Below, in pieces: positions 9,301 to 19,760 of a stretch of DNA of 64,000 bases. Source of the stretch: Vombatus ursinus (taxonomy: Eukaryota > Chordata > Mammalia > Diprotodontia > Vombatidae); NCBI RefSeq assembly GCF_900497805.2, contig NW_020954581.1, forward strand, positions 6,568,142 to 6,632,141. Reading direction: 5' to 3'. A model generated the notes under the pieces. It was not told the DNA's origin and ran no database searches. It saw only the letters and a program-made list of their open reading frames with translations. Each line of letters starts with the position of its first letter. Position 1 is the stretch's first letter. Both the position numbers and the translations under genes were made by a program.

Positions 9301-10090
9301 TCCAGCTTTAGGGGTATCTATTAGTATCTTAATAGGAAAATCCCTCTCAATGCGTATCCCTTCTCCCAAATCACTTTAGTAGTTCCTCAATACATCTGAA
9401 GGGCAGCCCCATGGCTTGTGTCTACCCCAGGCATCCCTGGGGTAGCTAGGGTCAATGGGATTGGCCCTTGGATAACCACAATATTGCTAAAGAAACTGTG
9501 GCGGGACTAGATAAGCACATTAGAGTACCAAGGAGGAATACAGCTCAATGGACAGTGAAAATCAATGAGGGCAAATTGGGTCATTTTTGCCTCACTGATC
9601 CTCACTGACCATTAAGTCCTATTTGCTGGTTCATGGCTGTTCACTTCATTTATTTTCTAATCCCCTTTTCACCCACTTGGCACCTCTCCAGGTTAGTGCA
9701 ATCCTACTAATTGCAGCAGCCTGCTCCTGACTGCCTGTGACTGGGGCCTTATCACCTCATTACAAGGCCCGACATGGAACTGTACACTTGAAACCCAGCT
9801 TGAGGCCTGGTTAGTTTAGGATCAAGGCTTAAATCAGACATTATCTCACAGGCTCTCAGATCAGGGCACTTTCATGGAGGATGGCTGCTGGGACTTGCTT
9901 TGAAATGATTTTCCCTGCAAATTTTCACTGCCCTTGGAAGAGTCCAGGCAACTTGAAGCTAACATTCCTATTTCTAAACTTCAGAAAAAAGGGGGTAAAA
10001 GGAATGTTTCGTGGTACACAGATGTTTTGGGAATTCTCCTCTTATGTAGATCCCAAGCTAGATTTTTGGTTGTTTTATAGAAATTAAGAT
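9301..10090. other. Repeat-poor stretch, no recognised gene
   Basis: High-complexity sequence. 9660-9860 is especially free of simple repeats (for example TTAGTGCAATCCTACTAATTG near 9694). I see no splice-bounded frame. A conserved non-coding element is possible but untested. Confidence 0.4.
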
Positions 10091-10094
10091 TTTA

Positions 10095-10440
10095 TAGTAT
10101 AGTGGATGGAAAGTTGGCTTCAGATCCAGAAAGCCTTGGAGTCAAATCCTGCCTTAGCACCTACCTCATAGGATTGCTATGAATATCTAATAAGAAAATA
10201 TTTGTTAAAAGTGCTTGGCAGAGTGCCTGGCACATAGTAGGTATTTAACAAATACTTATTCCCTTCTCTTCCTTTCACTTTGACTCCTACCATCTCTGTG
10301 ACCCAGGGTAAGTCAATTAATCTCTGAGTGTTCTAGTTAATTCTAAAGACTATAAATTATAGCTAAAAAGCCTGACCTGAATTGTTAGGAGTTTCCTCAT
10401 TTGGGAGTTCCCCATACCAATGAAATCGTATTCCCCTGTA
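10095..10440 (+). mobile_element. Two tRNA-derived SINE pieces in series
   Basis: 10095-10275 has TATAGTGGATGGAAAGTTGG, AGTCAAATCCTGCCTTAGC and the MIR-type end GCAGAGTGCCTGGCACATAGTAGG, with an internal deletion. 10285-10440 has CTGTGACCCAGGGTAAGTCAATTAA and the longer tail GAGTTTCCTCATTTGGGAGTTCC ending ACCAATGAAATCG. The second tail is the same as at 7658-8068. Confidence 0.6.
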
Positions 10441-10585
10441 GGTTTTTATTTTATTTTATTTTCGTATCATCTTCCAAATATATCTCTTCCTCTACTCAGA
10501 GCCACTCCTTATATAAGAGCCATTTCTTCATATAATAAAAGACTTAGGTTTACTTGTTTGCCTAGACTCTCATGGCCATCAAGTG
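10441..10585. other. AT-rich flank of L1 fragment, origin unclear
   Basis: Begins with a TTTTATTTTATTTTATTTTC tract. I cannot match the rest to the 3' UTR of the L1 copies elsewhere in the window, so it may be target DNA or a different element. Confidence 0.3.
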
Positions 10586-11681
10586 TCCAGTTTTCCCACA
10601 TCTTCTCCAACATTTATCATTTTACTGTTTTGTCATGTTGGCCAATCTGATAGGTATGATGTGGTACCTCAGAGTTGTTTTGGTTTGTGTTTCTCTAATC
10701 AATAGTGATTTAGAGCATTTTTTGTATGACTGTAGATAGATGTAATTTCTTTGTCTGAGAACTGCCTGTTCATATCCTTTGACCATTTATCAATTGGGGA
10801 ATGACTTGTATTCTTATGGATTTGACTTAATTTTCTACATATTTTAGAAATGAGGCCCTTATCAGAGAGACTGGTTGTAAAAATTCTTTCCCAATTTTCT
10901 ACCTTCCTTCTAATTTTAGTTGCATTGTCTTTTTGTTTGTGCAAAACCTTTTCAATTTAACGTAATCAAAGTTATCCATTTTGCTTTTTGTAATGTTCTC
11001 TATCTCCTATTTGGTCATCAGTTCTTTTGTTCTCTATACATCTGATAGGTAAACTATTCCTTGCTTTCCCAGTTTGCTTATAGTATCAGCCTTTATAACT
11101 AAATCATGAACCCATTTTGACTTTATTTTGGTATATGGTGTGAGATTTTGGTGTATGTCTAGTTTCTGTCAAACTCTTTTCCAGGTTTCCCAGTAGTTTT
11201 TTCTTTTCAAAGAGTGGGTTGTTATCCCAGAAGCTGGGGTCTTTGGATTTATCAAATAATAGATTACTATAGTCATTGACCACTGTGTCTTGCATATTCA
11301 ATCTATTCCAGTGATCCACCACTCTATTTCTTAGCCAGTGCCAAGCAGTTTTGATGATTGCTGCTTTATAATACAATTTAAGATCTGGAATGGCTAGGCC
11401 ACCTTCCCCTGCATTTCTTTTCATTAGTTCCCTTGATATTCTGGACCTCTTGTTCTTTCAGATGAATCTTGTTATTATTTTTTCTAACTCTATAAAATAA
11501 TTCTTGGTAGTTTGATTGGTATGGCACTGAATAAGTAAATTAGTTTAGGTAGAATCGTCATTTTTATTATATTAGCTTGGCCTACCCATGAGAAACTGGT
11601 GTTTTCCAATTATTTAGATCTGACTTTATTCGTGTGAAAAATGTTTTGTAATTCTGTTCATATAGTTCTTGGGTTATTTCA
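10586..11681 (-). mobile_element. L1 ORF2 fragment, minus strand, truncated at both ends
   Basis: On the minus strand this matches about 46.5-47.6 kb of the full-length L1. Recognisable pieces are [20 protein letters not shown], then [20 protein letters not shown] and, downstream, a WERIFTTSLSDKGLISKI stretch. It stops before the ORF2 C-terminal cysteine region and has no 3' UTR or poly(A) on its left side, which is unusual for ordinary target-primed insertion. At least two frames are used, so it is dead. Confidence 0.9.
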
Positions 11682-11694
11682 CATTATTTTGTAG

Positions 11695-12047
11695 GTAGCA
11701 CAGCTTATTGCTGGAACTGTAGACAGGAAGACCTGAGTACAAATCTACATTCAGATACATACTGGTAAAGTGATCCTGAGCAAATCACAGTCTTTGTCTT
11801 TATTATATGTGATGGAGTAGTGTGCAGTGGCAAAGAACTGGACCTACAGTCAGGAAGACTTGAGTGGACAAGGGTAAGTCAATTAAAACTTTGTCTGACT
11901 CAGTTTCCCCATCTGTAAAATGAGGATAGTAATGGAAACTACCTCCCAGAATCATTTTTAAGATGAAAAGATAATATTTATAGAGATTTCATAAACTTTA
12001 AAATACTATGTAAATGTTAGTTGCTTATCATTATCATTATTATAGGA
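11695..12047 (+). mobile_element. Two tRNA-derived SINEs; second is MAR1-like with ATT-rich tail
   Basis: 11695-11790 is a head-only piece (AGGTAGCACAGCTTATTGCTGG, CAGGAAGACCTGAGTACAAA). 11805-12047 is nearly complete: AGTCAGGAAGACTTGAGTGG, CAGTTTCCCCATCTGTAAAATGAGG, a TTAAAATACTATGTAAATG block and a TATCATTATCATTATTAT tail. The ATT-type tail suggests an RTE-mobilised SINE such as marsupial MAR1; that family name is inference. Confidence 0.6.
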
Positions 12048-12049
12048 TA

Positions 12050-13980
12050 AGTGAGGGACAATATAGTTGGAGATGTTTTCCTTTGCACTGGGGTCTAAAA
12101 AGGGGAAACTTAAAAGAAACCAATTAAAAAAGATCATGTTGAGGAGGAATATTTTTTTAAAAAGAGCAACTTTTATAGAAGTATCTAGAAAAAATGGAAT
12201 AGCCTTTTAAAAATTGCTTTTTCTATTACTTATTATTCCTTCTTTCCTATGTGCAACACCTGTGGATTGGAAAGAGAAGCTATTTTTTCTATTTAATTAA
12301 CTAGTGACTCTGTCCATAAAAGTTATCACCAAACTAGTGAACGTTTTAAAAAAGAATCATTCCAAGATGAACCAGTTGAAAAAAAAAAAGAAACTCTACA
12401 AATTTGAATCAGCTCTCCAAAGCTAGCCAGATTCCATCCTCCTCAATGGGTAAGATGTGAAGCAGAAAGCTACTGGGGCTGGGGAGTGTTACTAAAGAAC
12501 ATGAGTCACTTCAATGGCTGGCATTGATACTGTAGCAAGCAAACTGGAACTCTGGAAAGAATCAGGATAGTTACTTTGGCTTGGGAGCTTAAGAATAGTG
12601 GTGGTTGCGGGCATAATATGGTCTAACTCGTCCATGCAGCCCAGTAGGAATGGAGGAAAATTTGCCAATCATTTCCGTAGACAAAGAAAAGGGTGGAGCA
12701 GCTCCCACATTTCACTGTGAATGAAACTAGCAAGCAGCCCACATCCATGTGCAAAAACGCACACGTGTGTGTACACACTGGCATGAGAAGCTCAAATTTT
12801 CCCATAAGCCCAAAGCAACAAGCTTCAACAGTTCTTACTCTAGCTTTTGTATCCTGGCCAGATTCCAATTGGAATAATTACATTCTGCTCACCTCCACTC
12901 CCCTTGCCGTTTCAATGGGATACAATGCTCGTCTTCACTTCGGGCCCCAAACTGTCATGTTAGTGTTGTTGCACAGTGTTCAACCATTATTCCTGTTCAC
13001 ACCATATGCGACTTCATTTCCTAGCTGAGAGAATCAAGCTTCCCACTCACCGTTCTTTTCACTGGTTCTGGGAAGCAGAATAACCACATAAAACCACACA
13101 AGCCTTGTCACCCTTTAAAAACTGCCCATCAATCAACTTTTTTTCCTCCTCCCATTCTTATAGAATTTAAGGCACTGAATGTCTCTTTTTCCCCAAATAA
13201 CACCCACCTTAACTTTTTGCATTTCCTGCTAACTCACTTTCCAAAACAAAGCAAAAAAACTCACTTGTAATTCAACTCCACACCGAATTCCCATTGTGAC
13301 AAAATTTCTCTTCTTTATAAACATAATTATTCTTTATTTTCATTCTGCTGCTACTGCCTTTCAGCTGCGTGTTCAAAGCTTGTGTTATGTGGCTCTACAT
13401 TTTTGTCTTTTGGTCTCAATAGCGGAAATCAAGCTTCCCAGGGGCAAAACAACATTTGGCAATGTTTATCCTGCTACCCACCATTTTTCGACAATCGTTT
13501 TCATTTCTGCCGCACAGAAATTCAATTGAGAGTTTTGAACAACTTTCACTCATTTCTACCTAAAAAAAAAAGAAAGAAAGAAGAACAGAACCTCAGTAGA
13601 ACAGACTAAGGGTGCTTCTGGTAATTTAAACGTTATTTGAATGTGAGAACCTCCTGGCAAGGTGAGCACCTCTGCCCCTGCCCCAGTTAGCAGTTAGGAC
13701 ACCTGCAGTCCTTGAGATTCTCTCCCTTTGGCTGTAATTACACATCTGGGAACCCAGAGCAGCCCATGCCCAGCAGGAAGTATGCAGGAGGGCAGAGGGC
13801 AAATAGCCTCTATGCTGGGACCAAGTTCATTGGGGGTATCTCTGAATCATTAGTTCTCCTGCCCCAAACCATCCAACCTAGATCTTAGACCCTGCCTAGC
13901 TTGTAAATAAAGGCCAGCCGAGACTTCACACGTTTCTAGCTGAGACTCTGATCTCTGACTGTCTGAACTCTTCTTCCTTA
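12050..13980. other. Longest repeat-poor stretch in the first half; no gene recognised
   Basis: Nearly 2 kb with only small homopolymer runs. Frames of 81-111 codons occur (12623-12868 minus, 12693-13028 plus), overlapping on opposite strands and without recognisable domains. Positions 12700-13560 have balanced composition and could hold a regulatory or conserved non-coding element, but nothing in the sequence alone proves it. Confidence 0.4.
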
Positions 13981-13984
13981 AAGA

Positions 13985-14372
13985 ATCAGTCACTTTGTAT
14001 CCTACTTCTGTCTATGGACATATTTCCTCTTTTCAGTGTAAAGCAAACACTGTGAGGGCAGGGGACTTTTCATATGTTTTCTTCTATCCAGCACTTAGCA
14101 CTGCCTGGCATATAATTAGGTGCTTAATAAATGTTTATTGATTGATTTCTAATGACTAGATCATAGTAAACACTTAAAAATGCTTGTTCACTGATTTCTT
14201 TTTAAATTAAAGAACTTCCTAGATTTTTCACTTACATCATCTCTTTTTATCTCAGTAACTACTTGTACAGTTTGTATTTATTTTGAACATTTTTGTTTTA
14301 TGTTCTCATCACTTAGCATGGTGACTGGCACATAGGAGATAGATTAAATCAGTTCTTGCTGACAGACTCAGT
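13985..14372 (+). mobile_element. L2 3' ends, plus strand (two pieces)
   Basis: 13985-14150: AACACTGTGAGGGCAGGGGAC, TCCAGCACTTAGCACTGCCTGGC, then TTAATAAATGTTTATTGATTG, a clear L2 terminus. 14215-14372: a weaker second L2-like tail with ACTTAGCATGGTGACTGGCAC. Confidence 0.7.
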
Positions 14373-14404
14373 ATACGTTGTGCTCAGTTTTTTCAGCTGT
14401 CTGT

Positions 14405-14590
14405 TTTTTTTTTTTTTTTTTTGGCAAAGATACTGAAATGGTTTGTCATTTCTTCTCCAGCTTATTTTATAGACGAAGAAAGTGAGGCAAACAGGGTTAA
14501 GTGACTTGCGTAAAGTCATATAGTTAGTGAGTAAGTAGGCACTTAATCCATGCTTTTGTTGTTGTTGTTGTTGTGTGTGTGTGTTTTAAT
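14405..14590 (-). mobile_element. Extended WSINE-type SINE, minus strand, beside a TTG/TG run
   Basis: After a T20 run come TTGGCAAAGATACTGAAATGG, TTGTCATTTCTTCTCCAGC, AGACGAAGAAAGTGAGGCAAACAGGG and TAAGTGACTTGCG. This is the reverse complement of the long-tailed SINE seen at 57985-58245. It runs into (TTG)n and (TG)n at 14557-14584. Confidence 0.65.
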
Positions 14591-14599
14591 TGAAGCACT

Positions 14600-14882
14600 T
14601 CCTGGACTTTTGACTCCTCCCCTCCTGAGCTAGTTTCCCAAATACACAGTGCTTCCTCCCTCTTATTTATTCTGTGTAGCTTTATAAATGTACATTTTGT
14701 CTTTCTGATAAGAGTGTCATTTCAGGGCAGCTAAGTGGCACAGTGAATAGAACACTGGTCCTAGAGTCAGGAGGACCTGAGTTCAAATATGGCCTCAGAC
14801 ACTTGATACTTACTAGCTGTGTGACCTGGGCAAGTCACTTAACCTCAATTGCCTAGCCAAAAAGAGAAAGAGAAAGAGAGAC

Positions 14883-14951
<69 letters not shown>

Positions 14952-15020
14952 TCCTCATGGGCAGAGACTCTTGTTTTTATGTTTTTTCCATAGCACCTCA
15001 GCATATGGTAACAATCAAGA
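14600..15020 (+). mobile_element. L2 3' UTR, interrupted by a WSINE
   Basis: 14600-14725 (TTGACTCCTCCCCTCC, TTTATAAATGTACATTTTGTC) and 14949-15020 (CCTCCTCATGGGCAGAGACTC, CATAGCACCTCAGCATATGG) read as one L2 3' region broken by the SINE and its GA run. Confidence 0.45.
14726..14948 (+). mobile_element. WSINE1-type SINE with long (GA)n tail
   Basis: Starts GGGCAGCTAAGTGGCACAGTG, then CTAGAGTCAGGAGGACCTGAG, CTCAGACACTTGATACTTAC, AGCTGTGTGACCTGGGCAAG and TTGCCTAGCC. The A-rich tail has become about 90 bp of AGAG repeat (14861-14948). The box A and B promoter of the tRNA head are recognisable in outline. Overlapping opposite-strand frames in the GA run are artefacts. Confidence 0.85.
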
Positions 15021-15049
15021 AGCTCCTAATATGCACTAGAACTATGCAG

Positions 15050-15460
15050 ATGCTGCGAATATAAATAAGAATGAAAGAATTCCTACAACCACAGCATGTA
15101 AGTATAAACAGTATACATACAAGTGTATATAGAACAAATATAAAGTGAACAAAAACAAATTAACTACAAGCAAGGATGTTTGTGAGGGAGATAGGTCGCT
15201 AGCAGTTGGGGGAATCAGGAATGCTGCCATTCATAAGGTGGTTGTTGAGTTCCATTTTGAAGGAGGAGAAGGACTTGGTGAGGCAGAGGGGAGGTGGGGG
15301 TGCATTCTGGCTGTGGGTCCTGCCAGGGTAAAGCTACGGAGAGAAAAGATGGAGTGACCCATGGAAGCAACGTAGAGAAGTCAAGTTTGGCTGGACCACA
15401 GAGATAACAAAGGAAAGGATATTCAGTGATGCTGGGAAGATAGGTAGGTGCTTTGATTCG
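15050..15460 (-). mobile_element. L2 3' region, minus strand, long copy
   Basis: Forward landmarks are CTGCGAATATAAATAAGAATG, AGTTGGGGGAATCAGGAATGC, GTTCCATTTTGAAGGAGG, GGGGGTGCATTCTGGCTG and AGTTTGGCTGGACCACAG. They correspond, reversed, to the L2 'aagcctttcc ... caagtcccagctc' order. About 400 bp, highly diverged. Confidence 0.5.
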
Positions 15461-17409
15461 TTCCAGAAGTGACGACTGAGTTTCCTGATGCCTAGTCCTG
15501 GACTTTCTCAAGTGAGCATCATTATGCTGCTTACAAATGACCAATATGGGAGCTGAACTAGTCTCAATGTGTTTCAAGGAGTCAAAGTTCCTCCAAGACT
15601 TATTGTTACCCAACTGGACAAAGAAGGTACTTAGATCAAAATGTCTCAAGCACTAAAAACGTATTCTCTAATAACAGGAACAGAACACATTGGCTTTTTT
15701 TTTTGTTTTTTGAAAAGTGATGTTATTTCAAAGAGGAAGAAGTGACCTGCACTGGTAATAATTTATATGGTCTTATATAAGCTGAACATATCACAAAGGA
15801 AACGTTGCAGTGAGACATCTACCAGATGATATGGAGGTCTCTGCTGTCAGAGACAGCCAAGTCCTTTTGCAAATAAGAGGCTTACCCTCTGTGCTAACTT
15901 CTCACAATATTGACTTACTTGTAGGAATTTTAAAGTGTATTGGTCCTTAAATAATATTTGGAATAAAGTCTTGTTGCCAGGCAAATTCTGTGCTATGAAC
16001 TCCAAAATTGTCCTGATATTAAAACCAAATGAGGAGAAACTTGATTTCTATGAAACAAGGTCCATTCTGAGGTTTAGAACTCCGGATGTGAAAACATATT
16101 GTTTTAAGGCAAAATATTGTAGTCAAGTGAACAGGGATCTCCTATGGCAGTCTAAGAGTGGGGATTCCCTTACATAGTATAGGAAGACATAGAGACGTGG
16201 CGTAAACCTTTTTTCAAATATGATGATATCTATGGTCATAAACAGAATGGAGCATATGCCCTGGAGGCATATGAGAAGGGAAATATCATTGCTAACTCAT
16301 GGAAAATAAATCGAGAAAAATCCTCTGGAGAGAAATTATAGCTGGTGGTGTATTTTGGTTATCGAAGGATAAGTGAAACTGATAAAATGTGGTTGTTATA
16401 GTCTGGGAAGGAGGTGACAAAATAAATAGTATTTCTTTTTAACTCCATGTAAATGTTATTTTTATTGTTTTCTCTTTAGCCTAACTTCTGAATCAAAACC
16501 ACACATATGTAGGAAGAGGAAATAAAGAAGAGAAAAAAAAAGTTCCTGTTATTTCATCTTTTTTTGACAATGATTGATCTACAATGTAAAACACTTTGTA
16601 TATAAAGCTCATTAATTTAAGTTTAAAAATATATACATCAGATAAAAAACTTGGAATATAAAAGAGATATTTCTTTAGATAAATACAAAAAATCTGACAC
16701 TTAAAAACAAAAGTGAAATCTATCCATTATGCTTCACTCTAATCTTTTCTTCAGAATTCTCAGAGGAATCAAGAGGGCCCTACCTAGTCACAGATAGGAA
16801 AAAAGAAAACATATTCTCAAACATATAGGCACTGAGAAACTTCTTAGGATGAATAGCCCAAGGGAAATCTTACCTGATGTGGGCAGATAAAAGTAAGCTG
16901 AGTGGAAGATTTGAGGAGAATTCTCTACAAGCTTTCTATCTTCCTCCTGAACTCCCAACAATTTCAAGATTCACACAACTGGGAATTTAAAAAAAAAACA
17001 CACCATTACCATTTTTATAAATGTGCTTATGAATACATTTGCAGACTTAATTACATTCTATTTCACAGGCGTAAACAGGTTGACAAATATACAAGTTTTG
17101 CAAGGCCAAAAATAAAACAAGCTCAAAACTGAAGGCAGCCTTAAAATCATTGCTGAAATTTATGTTTTTACACTTAAAATCTGAAGGTTTTCAAGGATAT
17201 AAGCAACAACTATATATTTTTTTAAAAAATCATTTTTACTATATTTCTCAATTAATTGGTCTAAGGTCTAGTAGACAACAGGTTGTTATAACTAATGAAC
17301 CAGGCTATTTTGTGACATTTCTTTAATAATATTTCTCTACTAAAAATATTTTATGTATTTAATGAGTTGTGATCAACAAGTGATAGTTCTCTGCTCATCC
17401 TTTTAAATT
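15461..17409. other. AT-rich repeat-poor stretch, no recognised gene
   Basis: About 1.9 kb. A 144-codon minus-strand frame (15215-15649) overlaps the L2 copy and has no recognisable motif. 15935-16177 and 16902-17132 are short frames without domains. I see no promoter or splice arrangement. Confidence 0.4.
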
Positions 17410-17427
17410 GAGTTGTGTAAAAACTAG

Positions 17428-17551
17428 GGGTAGCTAGGTGGTGCAGTGGATAGAACACCGGCCCTGGAGTCAGGAGGACCTGGATATTTGAAACGTACTA
17501 GCTGTGTGACCCTGGGTAAGTCACTTAACCCCATTACCTAGCCAAAAAAAT
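17428..17551 (+). mobile_element. WSINE1-type SINE with internal deletion and target duplication
   Basis: GGGTAGCTAGGTGGTGCAGTG, AACACCGGCCCTGGAGTCAGG, then a jump to ACTAGCTGTGTGACCCTGGG and GCCAAAAAAA. About 20-25 bp of the middle are missing. Flanks GAGTTGTGTAAAAACTAG (17410-17427) and GAGTTTATATAATAACTAG (17552-17570) form an imperfect duplication. Confidence 0.85.
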
Positions 17552-17689
17552 GAGTTTATATAATAACTAGAAAATCTGGTATAGAGTGCTGGACTTGGAA
17601 TCTGCATTACAGATTTTAGAGATGGAAGGGACTTAATATATACTTATACAAATATATATATTTATATGTAAATAATTGATTTATTTTAT

Positions 17690-18517
17690 CATCTTCTAAA
17701 CTATATATGTAATACATTGCTCTACCAACTTCTAAAACTATCCTCCTTTACCTCTGTTAAAAATAATCGATCAATTTTTTTTTTCATATTTAGCTTTACT
17801 CACTAATATACATATCTCTCTCCTCCTTCTCCCCCCAAGTTGAAACTCTCTCATAGAAAATATGTAATCAAGCAAAACAAATCAACACATTTGCTGTGTC
17901 TAAGGATATATGTATGGTTCTGCATTTATAGTTTCTTATTTTATTGCTAACTTGTGGAAGATGTGTTACATCCTCAGTCTTCTAAAGCCAGGATAACTCA
18001 TCACTGCTTTGATCAGAGGTCTGAGGTCTTTCAAAGTTATTCCTTCTCACTTTATGGTTATGCTCATAGTATAAATTATTCTCTGTGTTCTGCTCACTTC
18101 ACTCTCTGTGAGTTCATATAAACCTATCTTTTTTTTTTCTAAATCAGTCATTCAATAAGAACTTATTAAGCGGTTACTAGGTGCCAAGTACTATGCTGGG
18201 TGCTAGGTATACATGTACAAAGAATGAAATTTACTTTCAAGGATCTTATATTTTAATGAAAGAGATAAAAAGTACATATATATGTGTATATATATATATA
18301 TATACACACATACATCAACAAAGTGAATACATGCAAATATATGCAAAGTAGTTAATACCAGGTACTTTGCAAGGGAAGGTATTAGTTGGAGTAGGGAGGA
18401 TCAGGAAAGGTTTCGTGCAGAAGATGGTGCTCCATTATATTCATATACCAAAATTTGTTCAGTCATTACCCAATGAATGTCCACCTAATTTGTTTCTAGT
18501 TCTTTGCTACTAGAAAG
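17690..18517 (-). mobile_element. Old L1 3' region, minus strand, split by an L2 piece
   Basis: 18060-18120 has TCTGTGTTCTGCTCACTTCACTC and 18432-18510 has TATTCATATACCAAAATTTG, CCAATGAATGTCCACC and TAGTTCTTTGCTAC. In reverse these are the L1 ORF2 C-terminal and 3' segments, as in the younger copy at 50.8-50.98 kb. 17690-18060 is probably older 3' UTR. Confidence 0.55.
18143..18428 (-). mobile_element. L2 3' end, minus strand, within the old L1
   Basis: CATTCAATAAGAACTTATTAAGCGGTTACTAGGTGCC is the reversed L2 terminus; it continues through a TA microsatellite (18274-18306) to GGATCAGGAAAGGTTTCGTGCAGAAGATGG. The L1 resumes straight afterwards, so this piece interrupts it. Confidence 0.55.
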
Positions 18518-18690
18518 GACATTAGAAGCTATTTAGTCTGACCAACCTCTCCCATTTTACAGATGAGGAAGGGAGGCCAAGGGATTCACCCAGAGGTGAT
18601 AAAACAAATAAGTATATGATGTGGGATAAGAACTCAGGTTTTTTCTGATTACAAATTTAACACTCTATCTCTTATGCTATACTGCCTTTC
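18518..18690 (-). mobile_element. tRNA-derived SINE, minus strand
   Basis: AGAAAGGACATTAGAAGC, CTCCCATTTTACAGATGAGG, AAGGGATTCACCC and AAGAACTCAGGTTTTTTCTG, ending CTTATGCTATACTGCC. Reversed SINE order, near full length. Confidence 0.65.
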
Positions 18691-18699
18691 AAAGAGGAA

Positions 18700-19545
18700 A
18701 GACCTGCTTATGCTTACTCTTTATGCAACCATGGGCAAATTCCTTAGACACTCTGAGACATAGTCAATTATCTATGACTATAAGTTATTGACCAAGGAGA
18801 TTTTAATTGGAAAACAGAATGCCCATGACCAGTGAAATTATGGAGCCTTTGACATACCTAAGTGCCTTCATATGTCATGGTGTAATGGTATAAAAAAAAA
18901 TTGGACGTGAAATAAGATTTTGTTTGGTCTGTCTGCGATCTTATGGAACATACTTATCTTTTCTGGACATCAATTTCCTCATGTATATGTCCATAATATA
19001 TCACATAGGCTGTTATGAGAATCAAAGTCCTTGAGAGAAGTAACTATTTTTGTTTTTCTTTGTATCCTCAGCACTGGCTCTTACTGAATGCTTGTTTACT
19101 TGATTTAAGGAAATTTGAGACCCCACCCCCCCCAATTTAAGTGGCTTGCCCAAGATCACATAGATAATAAATGACATAAGCAGAAAATGCATCCATGACC
19201 ACTGACTCCAAACTCGGCACTCTTTCCATTATCTAACGCTTCTGGGGCAGGGTCAGGGCCTGGTAAGTCATGGTGGAAAGGTACATTGCCCACAACTCTC
19301 CATGGAATCATATAGCAGAAGCTAGAAGACATCTAGTGAAATCATCCCATTTTATGAATGAGGGAACTGAGGCTAAGGAAGGTCTATTAGTTCCTATTCT
19401 CACTAGTTGCTAGGCTCTGCTGTTTCTCTGGTGCTGAAATTTCTATCCAGGTATCATTAATACCTTCTAAATTTGGTTCCCTCTAAATTTGACACCCTGA
19501 TGTAAAGCCCTATCATTTTACCCTAGTTACATTGCTACATCCCTG
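18700..19545. other. Mosaic of small SINE relics
   Basis: 18955-19100 is a plus-strand MIR-type remnant (CATCAATTTCCTCATG, AGGCTGTTATGAGAATCAAAG). 19125-19250 (AAGTGGCTTGCCCAAGATCAC) and 19303-19400 (GAATCATATAGCAGAAGC, GAGGGAACTGAGGC) are minus-strand SINE pieces. No gene. Confidence 0.5.
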
Positions 19546-19549
19546 AAAC

Positions 19550-19760
19550 AATGAGGTGTGAAGAAAGGAGGGCGAGGTTGGAAATCAGAAGATCTGACTA
19601 CAAATCCTATTTCTACTATTTTCAACCTTCATGAGTGATCTTGGACAAGTAGCTTAGCATTAATGGATCTCAATTTCCTCATCTGTAACATGAAGAGGTC
19701 GGTCTAGATGGTTAGATGATCTCTACGGTATTTTCCAGATCAAAGTCTTTGATTTTACTG
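19550..19760 (+). mobile_element. tRNA-derived SINE, plus strand
   Basis: GGAAATCAGAAGATCTGACTAC, GATCTTGGACAAGTAGC, CTCAATTTCCTCATCTGTAACATG and a final GGTCTAGATGGTTAGATGATCTC tail. This last block is a different 3' end from the MIR-type copies. Confidence 0.6.

Noticed and set aside
14813-15064. Arg/Glu-rich and Ser/Leu-rich frames
   Set aside because: They read through the (GA)n tail of a WSINE.
15215-15649. 144-codon minus-strand frame, the longest one not assigned to a LINE or simple repeat
   Set aside because: Partly overlaps an L2 copy, has no recognisable domain, and lacks splice or promoter context. Possible but unsupported.
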